24,683 nucleotides of DNA from NCBI GenBank assembly GCA_023415815.1, contig JAEZJL010000030.1:1-24683 (forward strand), in the 5' to 3' direction. Each line of letters begins with the position of its first letter. Position 1 is the first letter of the stretch. This document shows positions 1 to 8,008 of the stretch, in pieces. Both the position numbers and the translations under genes were made by a program. The stretch comes from Bacillota bacterium. Its GTDB lineage: Bacteria > Bacillota > Clostridia > Acetivibrionales > DTU013. The notes below the pieces were generated by a model. The model was not told the origin of the DNA, made no database searches, and was given only the letters and a program-made list of their open reading frames with translations.

Positions 1-21
1 AGCCAGCATTCTCTTCTTCAT
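1..21 (-). CDS. Start of a small gene, possibly an AgrD-like cyclic peptide precursor (partial)
   Basis: Only seven codons are visible (MKKRMLA), running off the left edge. An AAAGGAG ribosome binding site lies 10 bases upstream of the ATG, so a real gene start is likely. The lysine-rich, then hydrophobic opening fits the amphipathic leader of AgrD-type cyclic lactone autoinducer peptides, and the gene directly follows a membrane protein that looks like an AgrC sensor domain. That link is inference: the same seven residues could begin any signal peptide. The 29-base gap to the preceding stop suggests co-transcription from the promoter near position 1000. Confidence 0.4.
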
Positions 22-50
22 GGTCACATAACTCCTTTCTCTACTCTTCT

Positions 51-926
51 CTATTTTATTTTTTTAATCTCGTTCACAAAGGACTCGAGCTGTGTATCGA
101 TTTCTCCGTATCTCTGCTGCTTAAGCAACATATGGACTAATACTCTCAGGACCCTTGTCTCCTCCTGAACGTATACACGGGTATAGGTGTATTTATTTAC
201 CGAATAATTAATGACCCCTACCAATACAGACATGTTCAGAAGCGGGAATACTATAACAAGTGCCACTGCAAATACCTGTGTAACCGCATCTGTATTTGCC
301 AGAATATTATCGATGAAAATCATTCTGAACATTATATACAAAAATATAAAATTAAATACTACAAGTCCACCGGTTATGTACGCAAATGGCTTGTTCCTGG
401 TAATTACCTTGAAAAAGCCCAGTTTCATAAAACTTTTCCTCTTCAGCAACAGCATTGCAATAAGGATTATCTGCATAACTCTTTCCGGAATCGACAGCAC
501 AATTGTTAATAGCCCAGGTTTATTTGCCTCTTCCGCATTGAAGCCGGGTATCGAATTTAATACAGGAAAAATCAGGATCTCCATCGCAATTGCAGCCAAA
601 AAAGCAGCACATACCGATAAAAAAGCTTTAAGGATACCTTTTGGAGTTTTAATGCCAAACAGGAATACAATAAGCAGAACTAATAAAAATAAACTATAAA
701 CGGGAGTGTAATTTGCATCCATAATAGAGGCAGCCCTTAACAAAGAAGTTGATACGGCAGTTATTACAACAATTGTAGCTATCCTAATGATATTAGCCTT
801 TCTGAGTGCCAGCAAATCAAACCTCTTCATCATAATAAGGGAAAATACTACAAAAAATGTCCCCTCCGGAATGGAAGCCAGAACTATATTCAATATTATA
901 GATATAACCAATGACCCATCAGGCAT
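51..926 (-). CDS. Multi-spanning membrane protein, AgrC-sensor-like without a kinase domain
   Basis: The 291-residue protein has about six or seven hydrophobic segments covering nearly its whole length. It ends in a short charged, helical tail (about residues 245-291) rich in Arg, Gln and Glu. The topology resembles the peptide-sensing half of AgrC/GHKL receptors, but there is no H-box (HDxxN), no ATP-binding N-box and no G-box; the stop comes about 40 residues after the last membrane span. It may be a stand-alone sensor, or an unrelated membrane protein. The start is supported by GAGG 9 bases before the ATG. A good sigma-A promoter lies upstream and a small secreted-peptide-like gene follows. 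The gene is AT-rich compared with its neighbour. The A-rich stretch at the stop leaves open a frameshift, but little coding sequence could follow before the next gene at 21. Confidence 0.6.
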   Translation of the reverse strand: MPDGSLVISIILNIVLASIPEGTFFVVFSLIMMKRFDLLALRKANIIRIATIVVITAVSTSLLRAASIMDANYTPVYSLFLLVLLIVFLFGIKTPKGILKAFLSVCAAFLAAIAMEILIFPVLNSIPGFNAEEANKPGLLTIVLSIPERVMQIILIAMLLLKRKSFMKLGFFKVITRNKPFAYITGGLVVFNFIFLYIMFRMIFIDNILANTDAVTQVFAVALVIVFPLLNMSVLVGVINYSVNKYTYTRVYVQEETRVLRVLVHMLLKQQRYGEIDTQLESFVNEIKKIK

Positions 927-987
927 AGCAATTACCTCTATGACAGCTTTTGCAGTTATTTAACAAAAAATGACTTGATATAACTTA

Positions 988-1016
988 ATTATAGAATATC
1001 TGCAATGTATTGTAAA
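988..1016 (-). promoter_or_regulatory. Sigma-A promoter of the left-edge membrane gene
   Basis: On the minus strand, TTTACA (1011-1016) and a perfect TATAAT (988-993) are separated by 17 bases. Transcription would start near 981, giving a leader of about 55 bases before the ATG at 926. The promoter lies in the gap after the FGGY kinase, so the membrane gene need not depend on read-through from the sugar operon. Confidence 0.65.
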
Positions 1017-1049
1017 GTCAATTGGGTCGTAAATTGTAATATTTTAATG

Positions 1050-2564
1050 TCAAGCCCCCGCCATCATGTCGTATACCTTCACAAGCGAATGATAGCACTC
1101 CTCAAAGATCGGCTTAATGGCCCCGTACGTCTTTTTTCCGCTCTCAGAGGGCTCCTGCGCGTCGGTTATCTCTATGAATCTGCTGATCACCGAAAAGTCT
1201 TTAAATATGCCTGCGCCGACGCCCCCCGTCACTGCGGCTCCCATGGAGGTCGCCTCTTCAAGGTAGTTCGGCTTCAAAACCCGTATGCCGTAGATATCGG
1301 CCATTATCTGACGCCAGACCCTGCCCTTGGCTCCGCCGCCGATCACGGTTATCTCGGTGATGGGTATATGCGATGAAAACACCTTCAGAATGATATCCAG
1401 GTTGAGAGTGACGCCCTCAAGCACGGACCTTAGCACGTCCGGCCGCTTGTGCTCCATCTTCAGGCCGATGAACGCCCCTCTTGCGTTCGGGTTCCAGCGT
1501 GGACTCCGCTCGCCCAGTAGATAGGGAAGGTAAATCAGTCCGTTCGCTCCTGCCGGGGATTTCTCTATTTCCTCATTGATGAGCTCATACGGGCTGATGC
1601 CTCTCTTTAACGCTTCCTCAGTCTCACTTGTGCATATCTCATTCTTCAGCCAGCTGTAGGATACGCCTGCGGCCTGCATCGTCCCGCAGGGCGCCACGTA
1701 GCCAGGGATGATGTGCGCCCAGTTGAAGGTCCGCATCTGATCGTCAAATATGGGTTTTTCGGCGGTTATGGATATCCAGGAGGAGGAGCCGAGCACGTTG
1801 TAGGCCATGCCCTCCCTGATACAGCCTGCCCCTACCGTCGCGCATACGCCGTCGCCTCCTCCGCAGACCACGGGCGTCCCTTCGGGAAGGCCCGTCTCTT
1901 CCGCGGCGAGCCTGGTAACGCCTCCGACCACGTGGGTGGAGGGCTTCAGCTCGGGCAGCTTGTCCCCGTCTATCCCCGCGGCTCCGACGACCTCGTCAGA
2001 CCATTTATATGTATTCAGATCCAGAGCCGTCGTCCCGGTAGCGTCGGAATAATCCGTCACATACCTTCCCGTGAGCTTATAGATAATATAATCCTTGGAA
2101 TTCAGCATTTTATAAGTGGCCTCATAAATCTCCGGCTGATTGTTCTTAATCCACATCAGCTTCTGAAGGCTGTAAGCCGGGCTTATCCTGTGGCCCGTGA
2201 TCCTGTAGAACCTCTCGTTTCCGATTTTTTCAATGATATGGTTCGCTTCCCTTACCGCCCTCTGGTCGGCCCATATGATGGATTTTCTGAGCGGCTCCCC
2301 ATCCCTGCCGATGCAGAGACAGCCCATCATCTGGCCGCTGAAGGAGACCACCGCAACGAGGCTCGCGTCGATACCCTGAAGTATCTCCCTTGTCGTAGCG
2401 CAAACCGCCTTCCACCAGTCTCCGGCGTCCTGCTCGGCCCAATTGCTGTTGAAGTAATCCGTGCCGTAGGAGTACACGGTGCTTTTGACAAGCTTGCCGT
2501 CCGTGGTAAATAGCGTGGCCTTGTTCCCGGAGGTCCCAAGGTCATGTGCAAGCAAATATTTCAA
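1050..2564 (-). CDS. FGGY-family carbohydrate kinase, xylulokinase-like
   Basis: ATP-dependent sugar kinase of the FGGY/ASKHA fold, about 504 residues, the usual family length. The N-terminal phosphate loop is HDLGTSGNKATLF. The sugar-binding segment FSGQMMGCL and WADQR follow, then the GGGDG segment with the catalytic aspartate (about D238), and GGGAKGRVWRQIMADIYG in the C-terminal lobe, which closely matches xylulokinases. I prefer the TTG start at 2564: AAAGGTG lies 8 bases upstream and the product then begins MKYLLAHDLGTSG, the typical family start. A GTG at 2573 is in frame but sits 1 base from the same AAAGG. It is 26 bases downstream of a polyol-type dehydrogenase, suggesting polyol to ketose to ketose phosphate. 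D-xylulose is the likeliest substrate; related ketoses are possible. Confidence 0.87.
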   Translation of the reverse strand: MKYLLAHDLGTSGNKATLFTTDGKLVKSTVYSYGTDYFNSNWAEQDAGDWWKAVCATTREILQGIDASLVAVVSFSGQMMGCLCIGRDGEPLRKSIIWADQRAVREANHIIEKIGNERFYRITGHRISPAYSLQKLMWIKNNQPEIYEATYKMLNSKDYIIYKLTGRYVTDYSDATGTTALDLNTYKWSDEVVGAAGIDGDKLPELKPSTHVVGGVTRLAAEETGLPEGTPVVCGGGDGVCATVGAGCIREGMAYNVLGSSSWISITAEKPIFDDQMRTFNWAHIIPGYVAPCGTMQAAGVSYSWLKNEICTSETEEALKRGISPYELINEEIEKSPAGANGLIYLPYLLGERSPRWNPNARGAFIGLKMEHKRPDVLRSVLEGVTLNLDIILKVFSSHIPITEITVIGGGAKGRVWRQIMADIYGIRVLKPNYLEEATSMGAAVTGGVGAGIFKDFSVISRFIEITDAQEPSESGKKTYGAIKPIFEECYHSLVKVYDMMAGA

Positions 2565-2599
2565 TACGTTCACACCTTTCCCGCAAATCTTTAAGGTCT

Positions 2600-3640
2600 T
2601 CAGAACTTAATAACTATCTTTTTCAAAGCCTTTCTCTCCTCGACCATTTTGAAGGCGCCGATAATATCCTCAAATTTCACGACGTCCGAGATGAAATCGT
2701 CGGGATTTATTATGCCGGCTTCTATCCAGTTGATCACCTGTCTGTGGGCCTCGGCCTCCTCAAGCTTCAAGGGCCACTGGATGAACTGAAGCGTCCAGTT
2801 ATAGGGAGCCTTGCTCCAGTCAAGCTGCATGTCGAGCTTGGGCGATATCCCGTAGCAGCAGATCTTGCCGTTGTATTTTACCAGCTCCATCGCCTGGTTT
2901 ATCAGCTGGTTTATGCCTACCGCATCAAGGACGAAATCGACGCCGTCCCCGTATATTCTGCTTATCTCTTCCTTTATATTAACGGAATTGCTGTTGAAAA
3001 CATGGTCCGCACCCATGTCGGTTGCTTCCTTGAGCTTTGCGTCGACGATATCGAATACGGTTATCGGCCCCATGCCCAGTATGCTGGCAAACCTGGTGAA
3101 GCAAAGACCCACCGGTCCGGCGCCGAAAACCACAAGGCTGCTGTTCTCCTTGAAGCCGAAACGCTTAGCCGCGCTCAGCACCTCCCTGAAGGTCACTATC
3201 ATTGCGGCGCTTACGGGGGATATGCTCTCAGGCACTATCTGCTGTGCATAATACGCCTCTGAAAAGCCCGGAGTTCCGGGGCCTTTTCCATCCTCGGCCA
3301 TCGCCCTGCCGTCGCGTATCACCGCATATTCGGAATAGGCTCCCCAGGCGGAGTGATAGCCTTCCGTCATGCCCTCAAGAAAGGGCAGCAGCACGCAGTC
3401 GCCCTTTTTAAAGCTCCTGACCTTGCTTCCCAGCTCCACAACGCGCCCCACGCCCTCATGGCCCAGAATGGCCGGATAGTCGCCGTAGCCTTTAAAATTT
3501 CCATGTATCAGCTTCATATCAGTGCCGTTGCACACGCCGCAGCTTTCCATTTTCACAAGCGCCTGGTGCTCGCCGTATTTAGGTATCGGGACCTCCACGA
3601 TACTGAGCTTCCCGTTCTTGTCCACAGCCAGACTTTTCAT
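2600..3640 (-). CDS. Zinc-type medium-chain alcohol/polyol dehydrogenase
   Basis: NAD(P)-dependent dehydrogenase of 346 residues. The catalytic zinc set is visible: GVCNGTD (C37) and GHEGVG (H61, E62). The Rossmann motif is GAGPVG (about 173-178), with an acidic residue at the end of the second strand (VFD, about D197), which favours NAD. The structural-zinc lobe is missing: where CGxCxxC...C is expected (about 83-105) the protein has LLPFLEGMTEGYHSAWG, with no cysteines. The start at 3640 is fixed by AAGGAGG 6 bases upstream; a longer open frame reaches 3967 but lacks support. It probably oxidises a sugar alcohol or a secondary alcohol of a sugar and hands the product to the downstream kinase. 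Exact substrate unknown. Confidence 0.85.
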   Translation of the reverse strand: MKSLAVDKNGKLSIVEVPIPKYGEHQALVKMESCGVCNGTDMKLIHGNFKGYGDYPAILGHEGVGRVVELGSKVRSFKKGDCVLLPFLEGMTEGYHSAWGAYSEYAVIRDGRAMAEDGKGPGTPGFSEAYYAQQIVPESISPVSAAMIVTFREVLSAAKRFGFKENSSLVVFGAGPVGLCFTRFASILGMGPITVFDIVDAKLKEATDMGADHVFNSNSVNIKEEISRIYGDGVDFVLDAVGINQLINQAMELVKYNGKICCYGISPKLDMQLDWSKAPYNWTLQFIQWPLKLEEAEAHRQVINWIEAGIINPDDFISDVVKFEDIIGAFKMVEERKALKKIVIKF

Positions 3641-3703
3641 GATAAACCTCCTTGTTTTTTTTGAAAGTGAGAAAATAATTACTGGACAATTTCTATGATA
3701 CAT

Positions 3704-3731
3704 AATATAATTGGAAATAGCAATATGTAAA
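3704..3731 (-). promoter_or_regulatory. Promoter of the dehydrogenase-kinase operon
   Basis: TTTACA (3726-3731) and TATATT (3704-3709) on the minus strand are 16 bases apart, followed by a leader of about 60 bases carrying a strong AAGGAGG. The -35 box lies inside the palindrome at 3725-3744, so a protein bound there would block RNA polymerase. Confidence 0.55.
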
Positions 3732-3744
3732 TATGTATTTACAT
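3725..3744. promoter_or_regulatory. 20-bp palindromic operator, probable GntR site
   Basis: ATGTAAATATGTATTTACAT has 9-base arms (ATGTAAATA / TATTTACAT) around a central TG. A further ATGTTTACAT follows at 3743-3752, repeating the TTTACAT half-site. The site sits between the divergent GntR regulator and the dehydrogenase and covers the latter's -35 box. HutC-subfamily GntR repressors bind such palindromes in their own promoter regions; the assignment to this regulator is inferred from position. Confidence 0.6.
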
Positions 3745-3788
3745 GTTTACATTGGGCAGATCCCGCAGAACACCCATAAGGAGCTACG

Positions 3789-4535
3789 ATGCTTAATAAC
3801 AGGACAATCAACAGGTCTATCCCCATACCGATATATTTCCAGCTGAAAAATATTCTCCTGGAATATATCACCGAGCACCACGATGACAGGGAAGCTCCCA
3901 TACCTACCGAGGTAGATATAAGCAGCCATTTCGGCATCAGCAGGCCCACCGTGCGCCAGGCGATCAACGCACTTGTCGTCGAGGGCTATCTGTACCGGAT
4001 AAAGGGCAGGGGGACCTTCATTTCCAAGCCGAAAATCAACCAGGAATTCCTCAAGGCGCTCGAAAGCTATAACGCGGAGATGCGCAAAAAGGGCCTGGTC
4101 CCCTCTACAAAGGTGCTGGGACTCGAGGTCGTGGAGTGCGACGACAGGATAGCCGAGGCCCTGAAGCTCGAAAGCGGCTGCAAGGTCATCAAGCTGAGCC
4201 GGATAAGGTATGCAAACGAGGAGCCTATCGTTTTCGTCGTCACCTACCTTCCGTATAACAAGTGTCCCGACCTTATGAGCAGGAATCTGGAAACCGAATC
4301 GATCTACGGTATCCTGGAAAATGAGTACAAGCTGATCATCGACAGGGTGGTAAGGAGCCTGGAATCAATCCTCGCGGGCAGCTTCGAGGCTGAGCTGCTT
4401 CATATAGAGAAGGGCGCGCCGATACAGTATTTCGAAAGCATCGCATACCTCACCGACGGGACGCCTATCGAATACTCCCTCGCCAAATACAGGGGCGACA
4501 GGAACAAGTTCACCTTTGAATTGAAAAGGCACTAA
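3789..4535 (+). CDS. GntR-family (HutC subfamily) transcriptional regulator with UTRA domain
   Basis: The 248-residue protein starts with a winged helix (about 11-75) containing PTEVDISSHFGISRPTVRQA and the wing sequence GYLYRIKGRGTFI, diagnostic of GntR. A UTRA effector-binding domain follows (about 95-245), with VVECDDRIAEAL, KLSRIRYANEEPIVFVVTYLP and the C-terminal GTPIEYSLAKYRGDR typical of HutC-type members. AAGGAG lies about 5 bases before the ATG. It is transcribed away from the dehydrogenase-kinase operon, with a shared palindrome between them. It most likely represses that operon until a sugar or sugar phosphate binds the UTRA domain. I find no convincing promoter of its own, and it may use sequence inside the palindrome region. 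Confidence 0.92.
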   Translation: MLNNRTINRSIPIPIYFQLKNILLEYITEHHDDREAPIPTEVDISSHFGISRPTVRQAINALVVEGYLYRIKGRGTFISKPKINQEFLKALESYNAEMRKKGLVPSTKVLGLEVVECDDRIAEALKLESGCKVIKLSRIRYANEEPIVFVVTYLPYNKCPDLMSRNLETESIYGILENEYKLIIDRVVRSLESILAGSFEAELLHIEKGAPIQYFESIAYLTDGTPIEYSLAKYRGDRNKFTFELKRH

Positions 4536-4590
4536 AAGGGGCAGGCGGCCGTACGAGGCCACATTTCCCTATTTGTATAGGAACGAACCT

Positions 4591-5985
4591 TCAATCTTTG
4601 GCTTCCGCAACGATTCCGCTCCTCTTCTGAGGGATCACGGAAACCCATTTTATGCGCAGGATATAAATCGTCGTTATCAGGGCTGCCGCGTAGTTAGAGA
4701 AAAGATTGCCCCAGAAAACGGAATAGAATCCGAGGACATGCTCGGTAGCCAGTATGAAGAGATATCTCAGAAGCCATATGCGCAGAATGCTCGCGGCCAG
4801 CGTCACCCTGGTGCGTCCCAGTCCTATCAGGGCTCCGAGCTGCACCATGCATATTCCAAAGCCGACGACCGAATAGGTATAGATATGCAGCGCCTTGTTT
4901 GCCACCTCAAGGACTTCCTTTTCGCGCGTAAACAGCACAGTAATGTGTGAAGACAGCGGTATCACGACCACAATCAAAATCACTGCGGTGATTGCGCTGA
5001 TCACGCAGCCGACAAAGCATGAGGCGCGGGCTTTTTGTTCCTGCCCAGCCCCTACGTTCATACTGACCATGGTCGTCACGGAGGAGCCGAAGGAGGAGGG
5101 CAGTATAAAGCAGACCGCCGTAATGTTGCCTGCTATGCCCTGCCCGTTCAGTACTACGGGCCCGTATTTCTCCACCTCGTTGTTTATCAGGAAGAAGCCC
5201 AGGTTGAGCATCACGCTCGAAAGCATGGAGGGTATCCCGATACGCACCAGCTCGCGTATGACTTCAAAATCGAATTTGAAGCCTTTCAGTTCAAGCCTGT
5301 CGCTTCCGGCTTTTATGAACAGCTCATGATACATCCAGACGCTTATCAATATATTGGCCGCAAGAGAGGATATGACGGAACCTACGATACCCCAGCGGAA
5401 GACCGATATGAACAGGACGTTGAACAGTATTTTAAGGACCAGCATCAATACCATTCGGATAAAGGTGGCCTCCGGTTTTCCGTTTGCATTCTTTATAGCG
5501 TTGTAGATGCATTCGAGGAAGGAAAACGGCAGCACCAATGAATTCAAGGCAAGATACAGGAATACGTCGCGGGAAATCTCCGCATTCACACTATGCGATA
5601 CCGGAAAGGAAATGATGACAAGGATCGGCGCCATCACGCAGCCCAGCAGGAAAGCAAAAACGATGATCTGCGTAGATGTACGCCGCGACTCTTCGTAATC
5701 CCCCCTGCCGTTGGCCTGGCCTATTATAGCCATTCCGGCCACGCTCAGGCCCTGCGCCAGGGCCACTACCATGTTGATGACCGGTACGCAATAGGTTATT
5801 GCGCTTGCCGCCTCGGTCCCGACGATATTGTTGATAAAAAGGCCGTCCATCACGGGCATGACGGACTGGACAAAGCCCATCAGCAGGGCGGGTACGGATA
5901 ACATCAGGACGGTCGTCGATATCCGCCCGTTTAAAATCAGGTCCCGCCTTTGCTCGGTGTTTTGTTTCAATATGCTCAATTGCAC
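4591..5985 (-). CDS. MATE-family efflux transporter
   Basis: Na+- or H+-coupled exporter of the inner membrane, 464 residues with about 12 hydrophobic spans arranged as two similar halves. The opening (SVPALLMGFVQSVMPVMDGLFINNIVG, about 30-56) and the loop GQANGRGDYEESRR (about 90-103) are characteristic of the MATE family, and the size is standard. The start is uncertain: the GTG at 5985 gives MQLSILKQN, but no good ribosome binding site is visible; nearby in-frame TTG codons are alternatives. A strong sigma-A promoter about 60 bases upstream makes it a separate unit. It converges on the GntR gene, with 55 bases between. Cargo (drug, metabolite or peptide) cannot be told from sequence. Confidence 0.9.
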   Translation of the reverse strand: MQLSILKQNTEQRRDLILNGRISTTVLMLSVPALLMGFVQSVMPVMDGLFINNIVGTEAASAITYCVPVINMVVALAQGLSVAGMAIIGQANGRGDYEESRRTSTQIIVFAFLLGCVMAPILVIISFPVSHSVNAEISRDVFLYLALNSLVLPFSFLECIYNAIKNANGKPEATFIRMVLMLVLKILFNVLFISVFRWGIVGSVISSLAANILISVWMYHELFIKAGSDRLELKGFKFDFEVIRELVRIGIPSMLSSVMLNLGFFLINNEVEKYGPVVLNGQGIAGNITAVCFILPSSFGSSVTTMVSMNVGAGQEQKARASCFVGCVISAITAVILIVVVIPLSSHITVLFTREKEVLEVANKALHIYTYSVVGFGICMVQLGALIGLGRTRVTLAASILRIWLLRYLFILATEHVLGFYSVFWGNLFSNYAAALITTIYILRIKWVSVIPQKRSGIVAEAKD

Positions 5986-6042
5986 TTAAAATCTGCCAGC
6001 TTTCACTTATGTATAGTATGCCGCTTATATTACATGTTGTCG

Positions 6043-6071
6043 ATTATACTCTTCAAGAACGGCAGGGTCAA
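6043..6071 (-). promoter_or_regulatory. Strong promoter of the MATE gene
   Basis: On the minus strand TTGACC (6066-6071) and a perfect TATAAT (6043-6048) are 17 bases apart. Start of transcription would be near 6036, about 50 bases before the GTG. Upstream, GGTTGACA (6079-6086) and TGTCAACC (6119-6126) form an inverted repeat, with a smaller GTTGA/TCAAC pair at 6080-6098, possible binding sites for an unlinked regulator. Confidence 0.7.
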
Positions 6072-6130
6072 GTGCAAAGGTTGACATAACAGTTCAACGC
6101 ACCGCATCGGATGGCCTTTGTCAACCCGCA

Positions 6131-7243
6131 TCAATCCATAAAATACGGCTTTATGCATACGGGCGCCGGCACCGCGGCCTCCGATACCTTTTTAAGTCCG
6201 CCGCTCCGGCTGTCGACCGAGAAGACGGAAATATTATCGCTGTCCTGATTACCAACCAGGAGGTAAGCGCCTGTCGGGTCAAGAGCAAAGCTGCGGGGCG
6301 TCCTCCCTCCGCTGGGCTCAGTCCCCGCATAGGTCAATCCGCCGTCCTGCGGGTTGATTTTATAAATCACGATGCTGTCGGCTCCGCGGTTGGAGCCGTA
6401 TAAGAACTGCCCGTCAGGCGAGACGAGAACATCCGCGCAGGTATTTCCCGCAGAGGATCTGCCCACAACGGAGGGAACCACCTGGATTACCTCCAGTGCT
6501 CCCGTGTTCTTATCATATTTCAGGGCGGACAGGGTGGAATTCAGTTCATTGATAAGATAGCAGTATCTCCCCGAAGGATGAAACGCACAAAAACGCGGAC
6601 CAGCGCCCGGCTCGGAGGCCAGGTACGGAGTGGCGCAGGGCTCGAGCCTGCCCTTTGTATAATCCGGTTTGTAAGCCATAAACCTATCCGTGCCCAGATC
6701 GGCAACATACGCATAGTCATCCTCCGGGCCAAAGACGAGCGAATGCGCGTGAGGCCCTTCCTGGCGCGCCGTGTCGGGGCCCGAACCGCTGTACTGCATA
6801 AAGTGCGAGGCTTCCCCCAGACTTCCGTTTTCTTCTCTCGGGAAAACACACACGCTGCCGCCCGAATAATTGGCTACGAATACATGGCTATTATTTCTGT
6901 TGACTGCGACATGGCACGGGTCGGCTCCGTCCGTAGCCCTCTGGTTCAAAAAGGTCAGCCTGTGCGTGCCGGGCTCTACGGCAAATGCGCTTACCGCGCC
7001 GGAGGATTTGCCTTCGAATTCTTTAAGCTCGTTTACGGCATACAGGTATTTTCCGCTCGCATCCAGTGTGAGATAGGAGGGATTTACAACACCTGTCGTC
7101 TTGCCGGCGGGGATAAGCTCACCCGTCGCCAGGTCAAGCTCATAGCAATAGATGCCTTCGCCCTTTCCCCCCAGAATTTCTCCCGTGCCGAACTGAATCG
7201 GCTGTGTATAAGTGCCTACAAATACGCAAGGCCGTTTATTCAT
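6131..7243 (-). CDS. Lactonase-family beta-propeller protein, 6-phosphogluconolactonase-type (Pgl/YbhE fold)
   Basis: The 370-residue cytoplasmic protein has the seven-bladed lactonase fold. Visible family features are the start VFVGTYTQ, the blade motifs NPSYLTLDASGKYLYAVNE, DPCHVAVNRNNSHVFVANY, GPHAHSLVFGPEDDYAYVADLG, and the closing GRTPRSFALDPTGAYLLVGNQDSDNISVF. Members hydrolyse 6-phosphogluconolactone, but many homologues act on other sugar lactones or have no known substrate. The ATG at 7243 is chosen because GGAGG lies 8 bases upstream; a TTG 15 bases earlier overlaps this site. It follows the HAD phosphatase by 62 bases with no clear promoter, so the two are probably co-transcribed. 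No glucose-6-phosphate dehydrogenase lies nearby. Confidence 0.85.
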   Translation of the reverse strand: MNKRPCVFVGTYTQPIQFGTGEILGGKGEGIYCYELDLATGELIPAGKTTGVVNPSYLTLDASGKYLYAVNELKEFEGKSSGAVSAFAVEPGTHRLTFLNQRATDGADPCHVAVNRNNSHVFVANYSGGSVCVFPREENGSLGEASHFMQYSGSGPDTARQEGPHAHSLVFGPEDDYAYVADLGTDRFMAYKPDYTKGRLEPCATPYLASEPGAGPRFCAFHPSGRYCYLINELNSTLSALKYDKNTGALEVIQVVPSVVGRSSAGNTCADVLVSPDGQFLYGSNRGADSIVIYKINPQDGGLTYAGTEPSGGRTPRSFALDPTGAYLLVGNQDSDNISVFSVDSRSGGLKKVSEAAVPAPVCIKPYFMD

Positions 7244-7305
7244 AGCGATTACCTCCAAAAATTTTTATAAAATTGCAGGGGACGACAATGAACGGACGCC
7301 TGAGG

Positions 7306-7923
7306 TCATAGGAGCTCCAGCAGCTCCTTCGGCTCCTTGAGGACATAATCGGCCTTGATATTCTCCGTATTCCTGGCCCCCCATGCCGCAAGAGCAAACT
7401 TTACTCCTGCACTCTTTGCGCACATATAATCGTAGTAGGTGTCCCCCAGATAGATTGAATTTGAAATATCCGCGCCCGTCCTTTCGATAAGCTTCAGGAC
7501 CGGATCGGGGTCGGGCTTGTGCTTCTGGGTATCATCGGTGCTTATGACGCAGCAGAAATAATCCATCAACCTCTGCAGGCTGGGGTCGTTTGCCACCTCG
7601 CACCTGTTTCTCGAGGTGACGATACCGCCCTGGATATTTCTCCTCTTTACTTCCTCCAGCATTTCAACGATTCCCTCGAAGGGCTTTGAGCGGGCAAAGC
7701 CCTCAAACAGGAACTCAAAATACCGGCTACAGGCCCTTTCGACATCCTTGAAGCCCAGGCGCTCCAGAGCCTTCGGCGTGGGTATCCCGTAAGCGACGGA
7801 CAGCTCCTTTTCGGTGAAGTTCCTTCCGAACTCCTCAAAAATAACCTGCTGGTAGGATTCTCTTACCGCGTTTTCAGTGTCAATCAGTGTCCCGTCCACA
7901 TCAAAAATTATAAAGCTGTACAT
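7306..7923 (-). CDS. HAD-superfamily phosphatase, phosphoglycolate phosphatase/PGM-like
   Basis: The 205-residue protein carries all four HAD motifs: DVDGT near the N-terminus (nucleophile D8, acid D10), VTSRN (motif II), the lysine in KHKPDPDPV (motif III) and YLGDTYYDYM (motif IV). A helical cap sits between motifs I and II, giving subfamily IA. Likely substrates are small phosphate esters such as sugar phosphates, phosphoglycolate or pyrophosphate. AAAGGAG 6 bases before the ATG at 7923 fixes the start; the frame stays open upstream to 8259 but without a credible start. It is the first gene of a two-gene unit with the lactonase and diverges from the AraC gene. A joint role in sugar-phosphate or lactone clean-up is only inference. 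Confidence 0.87.
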   Translation of the reverse strand: MYSFIIFDVDGTLIDTENAVRESYQQVIFEEFGRNFTEKELSVAYGIPTPKALERLGFKDVERACSRYFEFLFEGFARSKPFEGIVEMLEEVKRRNIQGGIVTSRNRCEVANDPSLQRLMDYFCCVISTDDTQKHKPDPDPVLKLIERTGADISNSIYLGDTYYDYMCAKSAGVKFALAAWGARNTENIKADYVLKEPKELLELL

Positions 7924-8008
7924 TATAACTCCTTTAGATTCTTCCGTCATGTCTTGCTGCTTTTTACCTGCGTCCTTAACTGCTGCTTCAACTAACGCAA
8001 CTTTTTTT

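Noticed and set aside
1713..2513. Long plus-strand open frame opposite the FGGY kinase
   Set aside because: It is antisense to conserved kinase motifs, low in recognisable structure and has no ribosome binding site; it reflects the GC-rich codons of the real gene.
3641..3967. N-terminal extension of the first zinc dehydrogenase
   Set aside because: It would overlap the operator, the promoter and the divergent GntR gene; the strong binding site supports the start at 3640.
6578..7270. Plus-strand open frame of 230 codons opposite the lactonase
   Set aside because: Fully antisense to the conserved propeller protein, with no family resemblance and no credible start signal.
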